This document shows positions 45,164-54,314 of a DNA stretch of 64,000 nucleotides, one piece after another (position 1 is the first letter of the stretch; every line of letters starts with the position of its first letter). The translations under genes were made by a program, and so were the position numbers. The stretch lies in contig NZ_MECK01000001.1 in NCBI RefSeq assembly GCF_014596465.1, forward strand, positions 248,001 through 312,000, read 5' to 3'. A model generated the notes under the pieces. It saw nothing but the letters and a program-made list of their open reading frames with translations, was not told where the DNA came from and made no database searches. The stretch comes from Streptomyces sp. CBMA123 (GTDB taxonomy: Bacteria > Actinomycetota > Actinomycetes > Streptomycetales > Streptomycetaceae).

Positions 45164-45687
45164 GACCGCCGCGCGCCAGGACCTGGGGCCGTGTCGGGTG
45201 CACGCCCGTGGTGCGGGTGAGGGGCGGGGGCTCTGGGCGGATATCCATGGCCGGGATGAGCTGCTACAAGAAGGGCGAACGCTCCCGGCTGATCTACCGA
45301 GTCCGTCTGCACCGGGGACGCAAGGGCGAACGGAAGAGCTTCACGTGGCAGGACTACCGCGACCTCATTGTGCGGGCGCACATCCAGCTCGGCGGTCCGA
45401 TCGTGCTCGTCTGGGACAACCTGTCCGTCCACCTCGTGCCGCCGATGAAGGAGTTCATCGCGGCGAACGAGAACTGGTTGACGGTCTTCCAACTGCCCTC
45501 GTACGCCCCGGACCTCAACCCGCAGGAAGGTATCTGGTCGCTGGTCAAGCGGACGATCGGCAACCTCGCCGTGGCCAATCTCGACCACCTGACCAAGACC
45601 GTCAAGCGGAGCCTGAAGAAGATCCAGTACCGACCACACCTGATCGACGGATGTCTCACCCAGGCCGGACTGATCATGGACGGCTGA
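45073..45687 (+). CDS. IS630 transposase, orfB (DDE catalytic part)
   Basis: This carries the DDE triad: VFEDEAG (first Asp), VLVWDNLSVH (second Asp) and APDLNPQEGIWS (Glu). The usual route is a -1 frameshift from orfA on AAAA (45099-45102, GTA-AAA read again as GGT-AAA), stimulated by the SD-like GGAGGGAGGAGG about 14 bases upstream. The same SD could start orfB at GTG 45088. The catalytic part looks intact, so the element may be mobile. Confidence 0.88.
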   Translation: MEGGGVAPGKSAAAARGAWLVFEDEAGQSLRPPRARTWGRVGCTPVVRVRGGGSGRISMAGMSCYKKGERSRLIYRVRLHRGRKGERKSFTWQDYRDLIVRAHIQLGGPIVLVWDNLSVHLVPPMKEFIAANENWLTVFQLPSYAPDLNPQEGIWSLVKRTIGNLAVANLDHLTKTVKRSLKKIQYRPHLIDGCLTQAGLIMDG

Positions 45688-45723
45688 CCGGCGCCCGACC
45701 CGACATCACGCATTCAATTTCAG

Positions 45724-45725
45724 TA
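45724..45725. repeat. TA target duplication, right
   Basis: TA directly follows the right end of the IS630-family element and matches 44552-44553. Confidence 0.85.
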
Positions 45726-46380
45726 GCGCTCGGCCGCCCGTTGCGCGACAGGCTGAGCGTGGGCATGCCACTTGGGCCGCTCCACGAGCGGGTCGAGCAG
45801 GGCTCCCACGACACCGGGGCCCTCGTCGTCCCGGTCCATCTCCGCGTTGGCCCGGGCGACCATCGTCGCGGCGATGGTCGCGACGGCGGGCAGGCTCACC
45901 GAGAGGGCGAGTTCGAATGCGCGCACCAGCGAGTCCGCCGCGCGTAGCCTGCCGCTCGAGACCTGGGGGGCCGCCTCGAACCAGTCCGCCGACTCGACGT
46001 AGGAATCCACTGCCGCGCGAAGGTGTTCGATCTTGGGGCGGCCGGAGCTGACGGCGTGCAGGAGGTCGTGAAGGCGGGCGCGGGCACCGGGGTGGTCGGC
46101 CACTGCGGCGTACCCGGCCCAGATCTCGATCGTCCGCCCGCTGATTCCGGACAGCTCGCCGGGGCCACGGCTGCGGGCCGGCGCCTGCATACCAGCCGAC
46201 GAAGGCGCCGTCTGGGCGCAGGGAGAACAGGAACCCGGCCCTGAGCGCCTCGATGTGCTCTTCGTCCAGTTCGGTGGTGGCGTCCTTCGGTGTGGCGCCC
46301 AGCCTGTCGGAGATGTCGGGGTAGGAGACGAAGCCCTGGGACGCCGCATTGAGGGCGGCCAGTGTCGCGCTGTCGATCAT
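45726..46380 (-). pseudogene. 5' part of the IS-split DUF4209-like gene, also frameshifted
   Basis: GAGGGAG lies eight bases before ATG 46380 (MIDSATLAALNAAS). The first frame encodes ~65 residues up to GWYAGAG. The continuation (RTIEIWAGYAAVADHPGARA through AERY at the IS edge) is in another frame. Removing one C from the short C run near 46171-46182 joins them. The gene is therefore broken twice, by a frameshift and by the IS. The reconstructed protein would be ~560 residues. Confidence 0.8.
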
Positions 46381-46656
46381 GGTCATGACTCCCTCTCCGA
46401 GGGCTTTCCGAACGCTGTCCGGCCCCCGGACGGAAGCATGGGCGCCCGCGTCGCGGTCCAGCTGATAACCGGCACAGCGTAGCGGTCGAGATCGCACGAG
46501 TTCTTTGCATTTTCCTGGATTGCCGACCATTTGACATGCTGTCAGACAAATCCGCCCCTTCTTCTCCGGGGAGGTCACAGGGCGCTTTGGCAGCTCGCCG
46601 CCTCGGATCGTGGAATCACGGCCGGGCTCGAAGAGTGCACAGTCGAGGGAGAAACG

Positions 46657-47043
46657 ATGGTTCAGCCGACGGCGGCGGTTGTGGCGGTGTCCGAGATGGC
46701 GGTGGTCCGGGTCCTGGAGCTGGTGGGCAACCGCCTGATGAGCCGGCACAGCCGAAGCGACCGAGGCGCCCTGCAGCGCATGCCCCCTTGGGACCGGCAC
46801 TCGTACTTCCGCGTGACCGGAGAGGAGGCGGACAGACTGCTCGCCGACGTCTGGGCGGTTCCGGCCCAGCGAGAGGTCCCGGAGGAGCTGCTGCGGGCGC
46901 TGGACACCTACGTCCGGCTGCTTCTGGCGTCCGGCCACTCCCTGCACCGCCCCGACCTGGTGCAGACACTGTCGAGGATGCCCCAGCGGGTCGTCCTGCC
47001 ATGGGAAGCCGCAGAGTCGTCGGCGGATCCCGCCACGCCGTGA
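46657..47043 (+). CDS. hypothetical protein
   Basis: This 128-residue protein starts at ATG 46657 with GAGGGAG about six bases upstream. It is helical, with an amphipathic N-terminal segment (VVAVSEMAVVRVLELVGNRL) and two short Arg/Pro turns. No known domain is recognised. It is divergent from the DUF4209-like gene with ~275 bp between starts and could have been its partner before that gene was broken. Confidence 0.6.
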   Translation: MVQPTAAVVAVSEMAVVRVLELVGNRLMSRHSRSDRGALQRMPPWDRHSYFRVTGEEADRLLADVWAVPAQREVPEELLRALDTYVRLLLASGHSLHRPDLVQTLSRMPQRVVLPWEAAESSADPATP

Positions 47044-47132
47044 CCTGCACCGGATCGCACGCCCGTTACCAGTCCACCGCGTCGCCGCCTGCCCCTTCGA
47101 CGTGAAGACCCCGAGCCGCACCGGGTTGCCCC

Positions 47133-47138
47133 TACGAT
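47133..47138 (+). promoter_or_regulatory. -10 element for the PIN-domain gene
   Basis: TACGAT ends eight bases before ATG 47147, with no SD. The transcript is probably leaderless or nearly so. Confidence 0.4.
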
Positions 47139-47146
47139 CAGCGGAC

Positions 47147-48166
47147 ATGGACCCAGCCCCGCTCTCCGGCGTTCCGACCCTGCGCACACCGATCAGTCCC
47201 TACCCTCTGCGGCGCGCGCTGTTCGACACCTCGGCGCTGACGTCGGACGTGATCGCCGCCATCAAGCGCGGGCAGCCGTCGTCCCTCGAAGCAGCTGCCG
47301 CGAAGGGCACCATCCGCGCCTACATACCCGAACACGTCCTCGTCGAAGTCCCCCGGGTCCTGGGGGACCGGCGCGCCGAGGGCGGGAAGTTCGACCTTGA
47401 GCTGGCCTTGCGGATCTGGCGCGAGCGCTATCTTCCGCACCTGTACGTGGTGGCGACCGACGGTCTACCTATGACTCCCGAAGCCGCAGTCCTCGAACGG
47501 GAGGACCCGTCCGACACGGGCATGCTCCTGCTCGCCGGCGTCATAGCCCCCGTCGTGATCATCGCCGAGGACAAGGACCTGCTGCGCAGCAACCTCGCGC
47601 ACGAGGACTGGCGCAAGCTCCGTACTGCATTGGGCAAGGTCGGCATCGTGGAGGGCAAGTCGCGCGACTACACCGAGACGGCCGCCATGCTTCTGACCTT
47701 GACCGGACACGGAGTCGCCGGCATCGCCCGCATCGCCGCGAAGGCCCCGGCACTCGCGGCCGGCACGGTCACGGCCGGGGCCATCGCCGCAACGCTCTAC
47801 CTGAGGCGGCGTCCGAAGAAGCCCCAAGAAGCAAGTCGGCCGGGATTCTGGCGGCTGCTTTGGAGCGACCTCGAACCCAAGCTGGCCGAAGCCTTCGACC
47901 GGCACGGTCAGGGCGAGCGACTGTGGCGGGAGGCGGAACGCGGCACCCCTGGTGCGAGCCTGCTGCACCGCGTCGCCCGCCTGCTCGCCGAAGCGCCCGA
48001 GCCGATGAACCGCACCCGGATCGTGGAGGAGATCGGCACCGGCGACAGCGGGCACAAGGCCCGGATGGCCGAAGTCCTCAACGTCCTGACCCGGTATCCG
48101 GCCTTTTGTGAAGTCGAGCGCGGCCGGTGGCAGCTCGGGCGGCGCGTCACCGATCCCGCTGGTTGA
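47147..48166 (+). CDS. PIN-domain ribonuclease-like protein with a membrane segment
   Basis: This 339-residue protein has an N-terminal PIN fold with the acidic set in order: D27 (LFDTSAL), E67 (VLVEVPR), D123 (PSDTGML) and D142/D144 (IAEDKDLL). That is complete enough to predict metal-dependent RNase activity. Residues ~199-219 (PALAAGTVTAGAIAATLYL) are a likely transmembrane helix, and the last ~85 residues look like a winged helix (NRTRIVEEIGTGDSGHKARMAEVL). No VapB-like antitoxin gene lies beside it, unlike ordinary VapC toxins. Confidence 0.75.
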   Translation: MDPAPLSGVPTLRTPISPYPLRRALFDTSALTSDVIAAIKRGQPSSLEAAAAKGTIRAYIPEHVLVEVPRVLGDRRAEGGKFDLELALRIWRERYLPHLYVVATDGLPMTPEAAVLEREDPSDTGMLLLAGVIAPVVIIAEDKDLLRSNLAHEDWRKLRTALGKVGIVEGKSRDYTETAAMLLTLTGHGVAGIARIAAKAPALAAGTVTAGAIAATLYLRRRPKKPQEASRPGFWRLLWSDLEPKLAEAFDRHGQGERLWREAERGTPGASLLHRVARLLAEAPEPMNRTRIVEEIGTGDSGHKARMAEVLNVLTRYPAFCEVERGRWQLGRRVTDPAG

Positions 48167-48288
48167 GGACCGGATGCTCTTTCCGGGCCCCGCCGAGGGC
48201 ACTTACCGAACGCCGCCCGACACGGACCAGAGCAGGGTCCTGTGCACCGTCGCCCCTCGTCCGGGACAGTGACTGGGCTGGCCGCCGA

Positions 48289-48849
48289 TCAGCGGCGTTC
48301 GACGCTGAACCCGCTGTCGTGGAGCGCAGCAGTCCACACCGTCCGGTCGAACCACTTCGTGATGTCCGGCTTGAGCGAGGTAATGGCTGCCATCCGGGCG
48401 TCCCAATCGTGGCCAGCGTCACCGCGGGAGCCCTCACATCCCGCGCAGCCGTCCTCTCCGTGGATGTGGCCGGCCATCCAGGCGTTCACCGCAACGTTGA
48501 CGATCACGCTGTAGAGGTCGCCGCCCGACTCGACGAGCGCGTCGGGCACGCCCGCGAGGATGACGGCCAGCTCGGGGTTGCCGACCGGGGGCATCGGCGC
48601 CTGGCCCGCTTCGTCGTCCTCTCCGTCTTCTTGCGCCTCGCTCAACTGCTTGGCGATCGAGTCCGCGAGCGCGGCGGCGTTGAAGTACGTCCAGGCCGAG
48701 CGCACCTGGATGCGCAACTGCTGCGCGACCGCCGTCACCCTCTCCTCGATGATGTCCTCCACGGCGCCGGGCCGGAGAGTGATGCCGCGGTGAGCCAGCT
48801 CGGTCAACGTCTCGGCGGCGGCCTCTTTGAATGCCTTCGTGTTCCTCAC
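48289..48849 (-). CDS. hypothetical protein with a small Cys/His cluster
   Basis: This 186-residue protein starts at GTG 48849; a TACGCT -10-like element ends seven bases upstream and no SD is present. The first 70 residues are helical (TKAFKEAAAETLTELAHRGITL). Near 128-138 lies H-x-H...C135-x-x-C138, a possible metal site. No domain is recognised. It converges with the PIN-domain gene. Confidence 0.65.
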   Translation of the reverse strand: MRNTKAFKEAAAETLTELAHRGITLRPGAVEDIIEERVTAVAQQLRIQVRSAWTYFNAAALADSIAKQLSEAQEDGEDDEAGQAPMPPVGNPELAVILAGVPDALVESGGDLYSVIVNVAVNAWMAGHIHGEDGCAGCEGSRGDAGHDWDARMAAITSLKPDITKWFDRTVWTAALHDSGFSVERR

Positions 48850-49212
48850 GCGCAACAGCGTATGCCCGACCGTGCGACGCCTCCGGGCAGCGCCACCTGC
48901 GCTGCCCTGCCCTCCACACCACGCCCGTTTCACGGGGCGTGTTAGTTGCACAGAGCTACCGGCTTCCTGTCCGCGACGCACCATAGGGGTCTCTCGCGGC
49001 AGTCAGGCGGACGGGGATATGTCGATTCAGACGCAATCACGCCACCTGGCGGGTGGTCAGCCGTGGCCAACTCTCGCCACACAAGCCCGATTTCCGCCAC
49101 ACATGTGACCGAAAATCGACCATTACGACTTGGTAACGGTCACTTACAGCAACCAGAGAAACGGGCATTTCGGGCCCCCTCGCTGCCAATCAAGGAGGCA
49201 TCCGGACCCCTT

Positions 49213-49260
49213 GGTCCCAAAACGGTCCCAAACAGTATGCGAACCAGTTTTGCTGGTCCC
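49213..49260. repeat. GGTCCC repeats near tRNA-Pro, possible integrase arm sites
   Basis: GGTCCCAAA occurs at 49213-49221 and 49224-49232, exactly 11 bp apart, and GGTCCC again at 49255-49260. ACCAG-TTTTG-CTGGT makes a small hairpin at 49243-49257. The surrounding ~450 bp (48850-49328) has no gene and is less G+C-rich. Helically phased repeats beside a tRNA 3' end are what a relic att site of an integrative element would look like. Confidence 0.5.
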
Positions 49261-49276
49261 TGACGGTTCGTCACGC

Positions 49277-49318
49277 AAAAGGCCGCTGACCTGGGATTTC
49301 TCCCGGCCAACGGCCTTT
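49277..49318 (-). terminator. terminator of tRNA-Pro
   Basis: On the minus strand, 11 bases beyond the tRNA 3' end, AAAGGCCGTTGGCC pairs fully (with wobbles) with GGTCAGCGGCCTTT around a GGG/CCC inner stem, followed by TTTT. It is a convincing intrinsic terminator. Confidence 0.8.
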
Positions 49319-49328
49319 CCGACTCACG

Positions 49329-49402
<74 letters not shown>

Positions 49403-49548
49403 TGGTCTCGGTGCCTTGCGGTGGGGCCTGGGGGGCCTTGCCGGTTGGCTTCTCGACCTTGTCGCCGGTGTCCCGGCGACGTGGAAAACAATACAGCACG
49501 TCGGGGGGTGCTCGCTGCCAGGTTTCGGGGGTGGGGTGGGGCGGTGGG

Positions 49549-50892
49549 TCAGGGGGTCGGGTGGCGGGCGTCGTAGGTGAGGAAGGCCGGGCGGCGGGCG
49601 GCGAGGAGGAGGACGCAGGCGACGCAGGCGAGGCCGCCGGTGATGACGGAGGTGGCGGGGTTGCTGAGGGCGGCGACGGTGCCGGATTCGAAGTCACCGA
49701 GGCGGGGGCCGCCGGCGACGACGACGATGAAGATGCCCTGGAGGCGGCCGCGCATCTCGTCGGGAGCCGCGACCTGCATCATCGTGCTGCGGAAGATCAT
49801 GCTGACGGTGTCCGCGCAGCCGGCCACGGCGAGCAGGAGGAGGCCGAGCCAGAGGTTGTGGAGGGCGCCGAAGGCGGCGATGGCGAGGCCCCAGGCGGAG
49901 ACGGCGGCGAGGATCGCGGCGCCCTGGCGGTGGATCCGGCTGACCCAGCCGGAGAAGAGCGCGCCGATCAGGGCGCCGACGGCCGGGGCGGAGACGAGGA
50001 GGCCGACGGTGCGGGCGTCGCCGGCGTAGAAGGTGGCGGCGATCGCCGGGAAGAGGGCGCGCGGCATGCCGAAGATCATCGCGGCCAGGTCGGCGAGGAA
50101 GCTGGTGCGCAGGTTGGGCTGCTCGCGCAGGAAGCGCAGGCCGTCGAGGACGGAGGCGCGGCCCTTGCGCGGGCCCTGTGGCCGCATCGCGGGCAGGCGC
50201 CACATGGCGTAGAGGGTGCCGGTGAAGGCGACGGTGTCGACGAGGTAGGCGGCCTGGGCGCCGAAGGCGCCGATCAGGACGCCGCCGAGCATCGGGCCGA
50301 TGGTGAGGCCGAGGTTCATGCTGACGGTGCTCAGGGCGTTCGCCGCCGGGAGCTGGTGGGCGGGGACCAGCCGGGGGACCATCGCGGATCGGGCGGGCGA
50401 GCTGAGCGCGAAGAAGCTGGCCTGGACGGCGACGGCGGCGTAGAGGACGGCCACCAGGCCGAGCCCGGCGAGGGCCTGCGCGGCGAGCAGGGCGGAGACG
50501 GCGGCCAGGCCCGCCGAGCCGGTCAGGCCGAGCTTGCGCCGGTCGACGGTGTCGGCGATCGCACCGCCGTACAGGCCGAAGGCGACCAGCGGGACGAGCG
50601 AGAACAGGCCCACCAGGCCGGTCGCGAAGGCGGAGCCGGTCAGGTCGTAGACCTGGACGGAGACGGCCACGGAGGTCATCTGCTGGCCTATGGAGGACAC
50701 CGCCTGCCCGGTCCAGACCCGCCGGTAGTCGGGGTGGTCGCGCAGGGGGCTGAGGTCGGCGAAGGCCCGCCGGTACCAGGGGGCGGACGGTGGGACGGGC
50801 GGCGGGGCGGACAGCGGGGCGGGCAGCGGGGCGAGGGGAGCGGAGGCGGCGGGGGCGTCGGTCGGGGTATCAGGGGGTTGGTTGGTCGTCAC
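49549..50892 (-). CDS. MFS transporter
   Basis: This 447-residue protein starts at GTG 50892. An Ala/Pro-rich N-terminus of ~45 residues is followed by about 12 hydrophobic helices. A DTVDRRK segment between TM2 and TM3 matches the major-facilitator A motif region, as in enterobactin-exporter-like (MFS_3) permeases. MRGRLQG in the second half is the repeat of that motif. It is probably a drug or siderophore exporter in the plasma membrane. Confidence 0.88.
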   Translation of the reverse strand: MTTNQPPDTPTDAPAASAPLAPLPAPLSAPPPVPPSAPWYRRAFADLSPLRDHPDYRRVWTGQAVSSIGQQMTSVAVSVQVYDLTGSAFATGLVGLFSLVPLVAFGLYGGAIADTVDRRKLGLTGSAGLAAVSALLAAQALAGLGLVAVLYAAVAVQASFFALSSPARSAMVPRLVPAHQLPAANALSTVSMNLGLTIGPMLGGVLIGAFGAQAAYLVDTVAFTGTLYAMWRLPAMRPQGPRKGRASVLDGLRFLREQPNLRTSFLADLAAMIFGMPRALFPAIAATFYAGDARTVGLLVSAPAVGALIGALFSGWVSRIHRQGAAILAAVSAWGLAIAAFGALHNLWLGLLLLAVAGCADTVSMIFRSTMMQVAAPDEMRGRLQGIFIVVVAGGPRLGDFESGTVAALSNPATSVITGGLACVACVLLLAARRPAFLTYDARHPTP

Positions 50893-51011
50893 AACGGTCC
50901 ATGGTTGTCCCGACCCCCGCCGCGCCCGACACCGGGGCCCGTCCCGCCCACACCCCCGCCCGACCGACCGACCATCCCCGGCCCCCAAGTCCCAAGCCCC
51001 GGCCCCGGGCC

Positions 51012-51800
51012 CTACCGGCTGAGCACCTGCCTCTCGCCCGCCTCCACCGCGAAGTCCAGCCGGTTGCCCGGTGGCGGGAACGGGCAGATGAAGTGGTCCG
51101 CGAAGGCGCAGGGCGGCAGGTAGGCCCGGTTGAGGTCCAGGACGGTCCGGCCCTGCGCGTCGGGCGCCGGCAGGGTGATGAAGCGGAAGCGGTAGGTGTC
51201 GACACCGCTGGTGGCATCGGCGATGACGCCGGTGAGGCGCGGGCCGGAGCGGCTGACGGTCAGGGTGCGGTGCTCACCGGCGACCGTGAACTCGATCCGG
51301 CCGGTGACGGCCAGCGGCCGGTCCTTGCCGTCGGCGTTCGGGACGACCACCGACTGCCCCTCGTCCTCGAAGGGGGTGTAGACGGCGGACACGGCCCACT
51401 CGGGCTTGTAGGGATAGGCGGAGATGCCGGCGAAGCCGGTCCGGCGGGGCGAGGACGGATCGAAGACCCGCAGGGCGAGTTCGCCCTCCCGCTCGATCGG
51501 GACGAGCAGCAGGTCGCCCAGGGTGGCGGTGTCGGCGGCCGGGTCGGTGTCCGGGCGCAGCAGCACCTCCCCGTCGACCGGCCCGTCAGCGCCCTCGACG
51601 GTGATGCCGTCGGCGGCCGTGGCCCGGACCCGGACGCCCTCGGCGTCGGCCCACCAGCGCCCGGGCAGGCCCGGCACCTCGGCCGGCTCGGGTTCCAGCC
51701 AGTGCGTGCCGGTGAGTGCGAGCTGGCCGTGCGGTGCGCTCACCGACGCCGCCCGCCCGTCACTCCAGTGCTTCCAGTCCTCCGCGGCCGTCGCCGTCAT
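51012..51800 (-). CDS. DUF1684 domain protein
   Basis: This 262-residue protein has the DUF1684 layout: WKHWSDGRAASVSAPHG at the N-terminus, LTGTHWLE, and a C-terminal DLNRAYLPPCAFADHFICPFPPPGNRL block. That block is strongly conserved across the family (quoted here as YLPPCAF and CPFPPPGN). The function of the family is unknown. It starts at ATG 51800 and stands alone between the MFS and tesB genes. Confidence 0.9.
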   Translation of the reverse strand: MTATAAEDWKHWSDGRAASVSAPHGQLALTGTHWLEPEPAEVPGLPGRWWADAEGVRVRATAADGITVEGADGPVDGEVLLRPDTDPAADTATLGDLLLVPIEREGELALRVFDPSSPRRTGFAGISAYPYKPEWAVSAVYTPFEDEGQSVVVPNADGKDRPLAVTGRIEFTVAGEHRTLTVSRSGPRLTGVIADATSGVDTYRFRFITLPAPDAQGRTVLDLNRAYLPPCAFADHFICPFPPPGNRLDFAVEAGERQVLSR

Positions 51801-51990
51801 CGGTCAACCCTCCCGGTCCGGTCCGCGGACGGCCCGCTGTTCGGGCCGTCCGTATCGGTCATCCTGCACAACACCGCATGCCGGTACGGATCATTCCCCG
51901 TCCCCGGCAAGCCGTCGCACCCGTAAGGAGACCGCAAGGGAGCGCAAAGGACCGCAATGCGGCGGCAACAGGGGGGGCAGAGATCCGCGA

Positions 51991-52851
51991 TCAGCCCTTC
52001 AGCGGCCGGAACAAGCCCTCCTGCACCACCGACACCACCAGTTGCCCGTTTCGGTCGTAGAGCTGCCCGCGGGCCAGGCCGCGCGCGCCGTGGGCGATCG
52101 GGGACTCCTGCTGGTAGAGCAGCCAGTCGTCGGTCCGGAACGGCCGGTGGAACCACATCGCGTGGTCGAGCGAGGCCATGTCGAAGTGCCGGGTGCCCCA
52201 GAGCGGCTCGACGGGGGCGCGGACGGCGTCCAGCAGCGTCATGTCGCTGGCGTAGGTGAGGGCGCAGACGTGTATCAGCGGGTCGTCCGGCAGCGGGCCG
52301 TTGGTGCGCAGCCACACGCCGCTGCGCGCCTCGACGCCGACCAGATCCTCCTTGTTCCAGCGCAGCCGCTCGACGTAGCGGATGTCGAAGGGCTGGCGGC
52401 GGCTGATGAACGGGGGCAGCTCGCCGAGCCGGGAGCCGACTTCGTCCAGGGCGCTGGGCAGTTCCTCGGGTGCCGGGACGTCCGGCATCGGGTACTGGTG
52501 CTCGATACTGCCTTCCTCCGGTCTGTGGAAGTCGGCGGTGAGCGAGAAGATCGACCGGCCGCCCTGGATGGCGAGCACCCGGCGGGTACTGAAGGAGCGG
52601 CCGTCGCGGAGCCGGTCGACCTGGTAGACGATCGGGACGCCGGGCACCCCGGGGCGTAGGAAGTACGCGTGCAGCGAATGGACGGGGCGCGCGTCATCGA
52701 TCGTGCGCCCTGCCGCGACCAGCGCCTGTCCGGCGACCTGGCCGCCGAAGGTGCGCTGCAGTGCCTCCTCGGGGCTGCGCCCGCGGAAGATGTTCAGTTC
52801 GATCTGCTCCAGGTCGAGCAGATCGACGAGGTCGTCGACGGGGGTACCCAT
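51991..52851 (-). CDS. tesB: acyl-CoA thioesterase II
   Basis: This 286-residue double-hotdog thioesterase shows FGGQVAGQAL and HSLHAYFLRPG in the first hotdog, and HVCALTYASDMTLLD and DHAMWFHRPF in the second. The latter hold the Asp and the other residues of the TesB active site. It hydrolyses medium- to long-chain acyl-CoA to free acid and CoA in the cytoplasm. GAGAGGGAG lies upstream of ATG 52851. Length and motifs are normal. Confidence 0.95.
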   Translation of the reverse strand: MGTPVDDLVDLLDLEQIELNIFRGRSPEEALQRTFGGQVAGQALVAAGRTIDDARPVHSLHAYFLRPGVPGVPIVYQVDRLRDGRSFSTRRVLAIQGGRSIFSLTADFHRPEEGSIEHQYPMPDVPAPEELPSALDEVGSRLGELPPFISRRQPFDIRYVERLRWNKEDLVGVEARSGVWLRTNGPLPDDPLIHVCALTYASDMTLLDAVRAPVEPLWGTRHFDMASLDHAMWFHRPFRTDDWLLYQQESPIAHGARGLARGQLYDRNGQLVVSVVQEGLFRPLKG

Positions 52852-53023
52852 GCGCGCGCTCCCTCTCGTGGTTCCGGTCGATGCCGATCGAGCTCCTCAG
52901 CTCACTCGACTGCTCCGGCGACAATTCTCCGGCGACCCAGGACATTCCCGCTCACCGGCCCCGAGCGGCCGGTTCACTCGAACGAGTAAACGAATCGGGA
53001 ACGCGGGACGGGGCGCCCCGCCA

Positions 53024-53794
53024 CTACGCCCCCAGCCCCGACTGCCGCACCGTGATGTTGAGCCGCCCGACCAACCCCAGCCCCGACCCCGGATCCGCCT
53101 GCCCCGCCCCGTCGTCCCCCGCCTCCACGTCCCCCGCCCCGTCGTCCCCCACCCCGACGTCCCCCGGCAGTGTCCGCACCACCCCGTGGTACGCGAACCG
53201 GGCCGGCCCGCCGAACACCAGCAGGTCCCCGCTGCGCAGCTCCAGATCGGTCCACGGCCGGTTCCTGGTCTCGGTGTTCCCGAGCCGGAAGACGCAGGTG
53301 TCGCCCAGGGAGAGCGAGACCACCGGCGCGTCCACCCGCTCGTCCCGGTCCTGGTGCAGGCCCATCTTGGCGCCGTGCGGGTAGTGGTTGACGATCGCGG
53401 TGTCCGGCTCGTACGCCGCCGCGCCCGCGATCTCCCCGACCCGCTCCCCGTACGCCTCCGCCACCGCCCGCCGGGCGAGTTCCCCGAGCAGGGGCGGGAA
53501 CGGCTTGACGGGCGTGCCGTCCTCGGCGGTCCGCGCGTACCCGTAGGGGTACCAGTGCCAGCCCAGGCTCACCATCCGCACCGACATCACGCCGCCGGTG
53601 GGCATCCGCACGCTGTGCAGTCCGGCCGGCGGGCGGGCCCACTCCCGGCAGGCGGCGACCAGCCGCAGCTGTGCGGCCCGGTCCAGCCAGTCGGGGAGCA
53701 GCACGGCCCCCGGGGCGGGCTCGGACCGCAGCCGGGCGGCCTGCCCGGTCGGGCGCTCCCCGGGCAGGTCGTCGAACAGCTCACCCTGGATCAC
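53024..53794 (-). CDS. alkB: AlkB-type Fe(II)/2-oxoglutarate dioxygenase (DNA repair)
   Basis: From GTG 53794 this is 256 residues. H147-x-D149 (LHQDRDE) and H203 (AYHGV) are the iron ligands; R244 and R250 (GRLNITVR) fit the 2-oxoglutarate/substrate arginines. It should demethylate 1-methyladenine and 3-methylcytosine oxidatively. Between H203 and R244 there is an insert of ~29 residues (about 211-239), made of repeated GDDGAGD units and absent from typical AlkB. The insert is encoded by a short imperfect repeat. Confidence 0.9.
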   Translation of the reverse strand: MIQGELFDDLPGERPTGQAARLRSEPAPGAVLLPDWLDRAAQLRLVAACREWARPPAGLHSVRMPTGGVMSVRMVSLGWHWYPYGYARTAEDGTPVKPFPPLLGELARRAVAEAYGERVGEIAGAAAYEPDTAIVNHYPHGAKMGLHQDRDERVDAPVVSLSLGDTCVFRLGNTETRNRPWTDLELRSGDLLVFGGPARFAYHGVVRTLPGDVGVGDDGAGDVEAGDDGAGQADPGSGLGLVGRLNITVRQSGLGA

Positions 53795-53849
53795 CCCACC
53801 ATCCTCCCGCACCGCGCCCACGCCCACCGCCAGCCCGAACAGCAGGCCT

Positions 53850-54221
53850 TCAAGCCCCGGGAAGCACCCGCGCCCCCGCCACGGGCCCGGGCGCGATCAT
53901 CCCCAGCTCCCGCGCGCAGGACGGCCAGGCCTCCCACCCCTGCTGCCGCAGGATCTCCTCCCCGACCGTGGTCTGCTCCCGCCGGCTCGCGTGGTCGGGC
54001 CGGTCGGCGAGGCGCAGCCCGCCGGTCTCCGCCCAGGTGGTCGGTCGGATCTGCAGGCCGCCGTAGTAGCCGTTCCCGGTGTCGGCCCGCCAGTCGCCGC
54101 CGCTCTCACAGTCGGCGAGCTCGTCCCAGACGAGGTCCGCGACCCGCACCGCCGCGCCGGCCCGTACGCCGCCCGAGACCACAGCCATCACCACTGCCAC
54201 GACGGCGCCCAGCCGGATCAC
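53850..54221 (-). CDS. small secreted RPF/transglycosylase-like wall hydrolase
   Basis: This 123-residue protein has a signal-peptide-like start (GTG 54221, then VIRLGAVVAVVMAVVSGG, with cleavage near AGA). A compact transglycosylase-like domain follows: LADCESGGDW carries the catalytic-type Glu, and NGYYGGLQI and TWAETGG match the RPF fold. A second conserved-type Cys lies near the end (WPSCARELG). The start is uncertain, as no strong SD is present. It is the shorter neighbour of the LysM-bearing homologue. Confidence 0.8.
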   Translation of the reverse strand: MIRLGAVVAVVMAVVSGGVRAGAAVRVADLVWDELADCESGGDWRADTGNGYYGGLQIRPTTWAETGGLRLADRPDHASRREQTTVGEEILRQQGWEAWPSCARELGMIAPGPVAGARVLPGA

Positions 54222-54314
54222 GGTCCGGCTTGTCCGTTCATCACATGAATGCGGCACGGCAGCCGACCCTAGAGACCCCGGACACCACCCCGCCCCGACA
54301 CGCCGGAAACGTCG

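Larger units (their letters stand above)
44554..45723 (+). mobile_element. IS630-family insertion sequence, 1170 bp
   Basis: The ends read CTTAACTTGATCGAGTGATG at the left and CTGAAATTGAATGCGTGATG at the right (complement), then share TCGGG; about 19-20 of 25 positions match. A TA duplication flanks the element, as expected for IS630/Tc1 transposition. It carries orfA and orfB joined by a probable -1 frameshift. It interrupts a minus-strand DUF4209-like gene. Confidence 0.93.
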
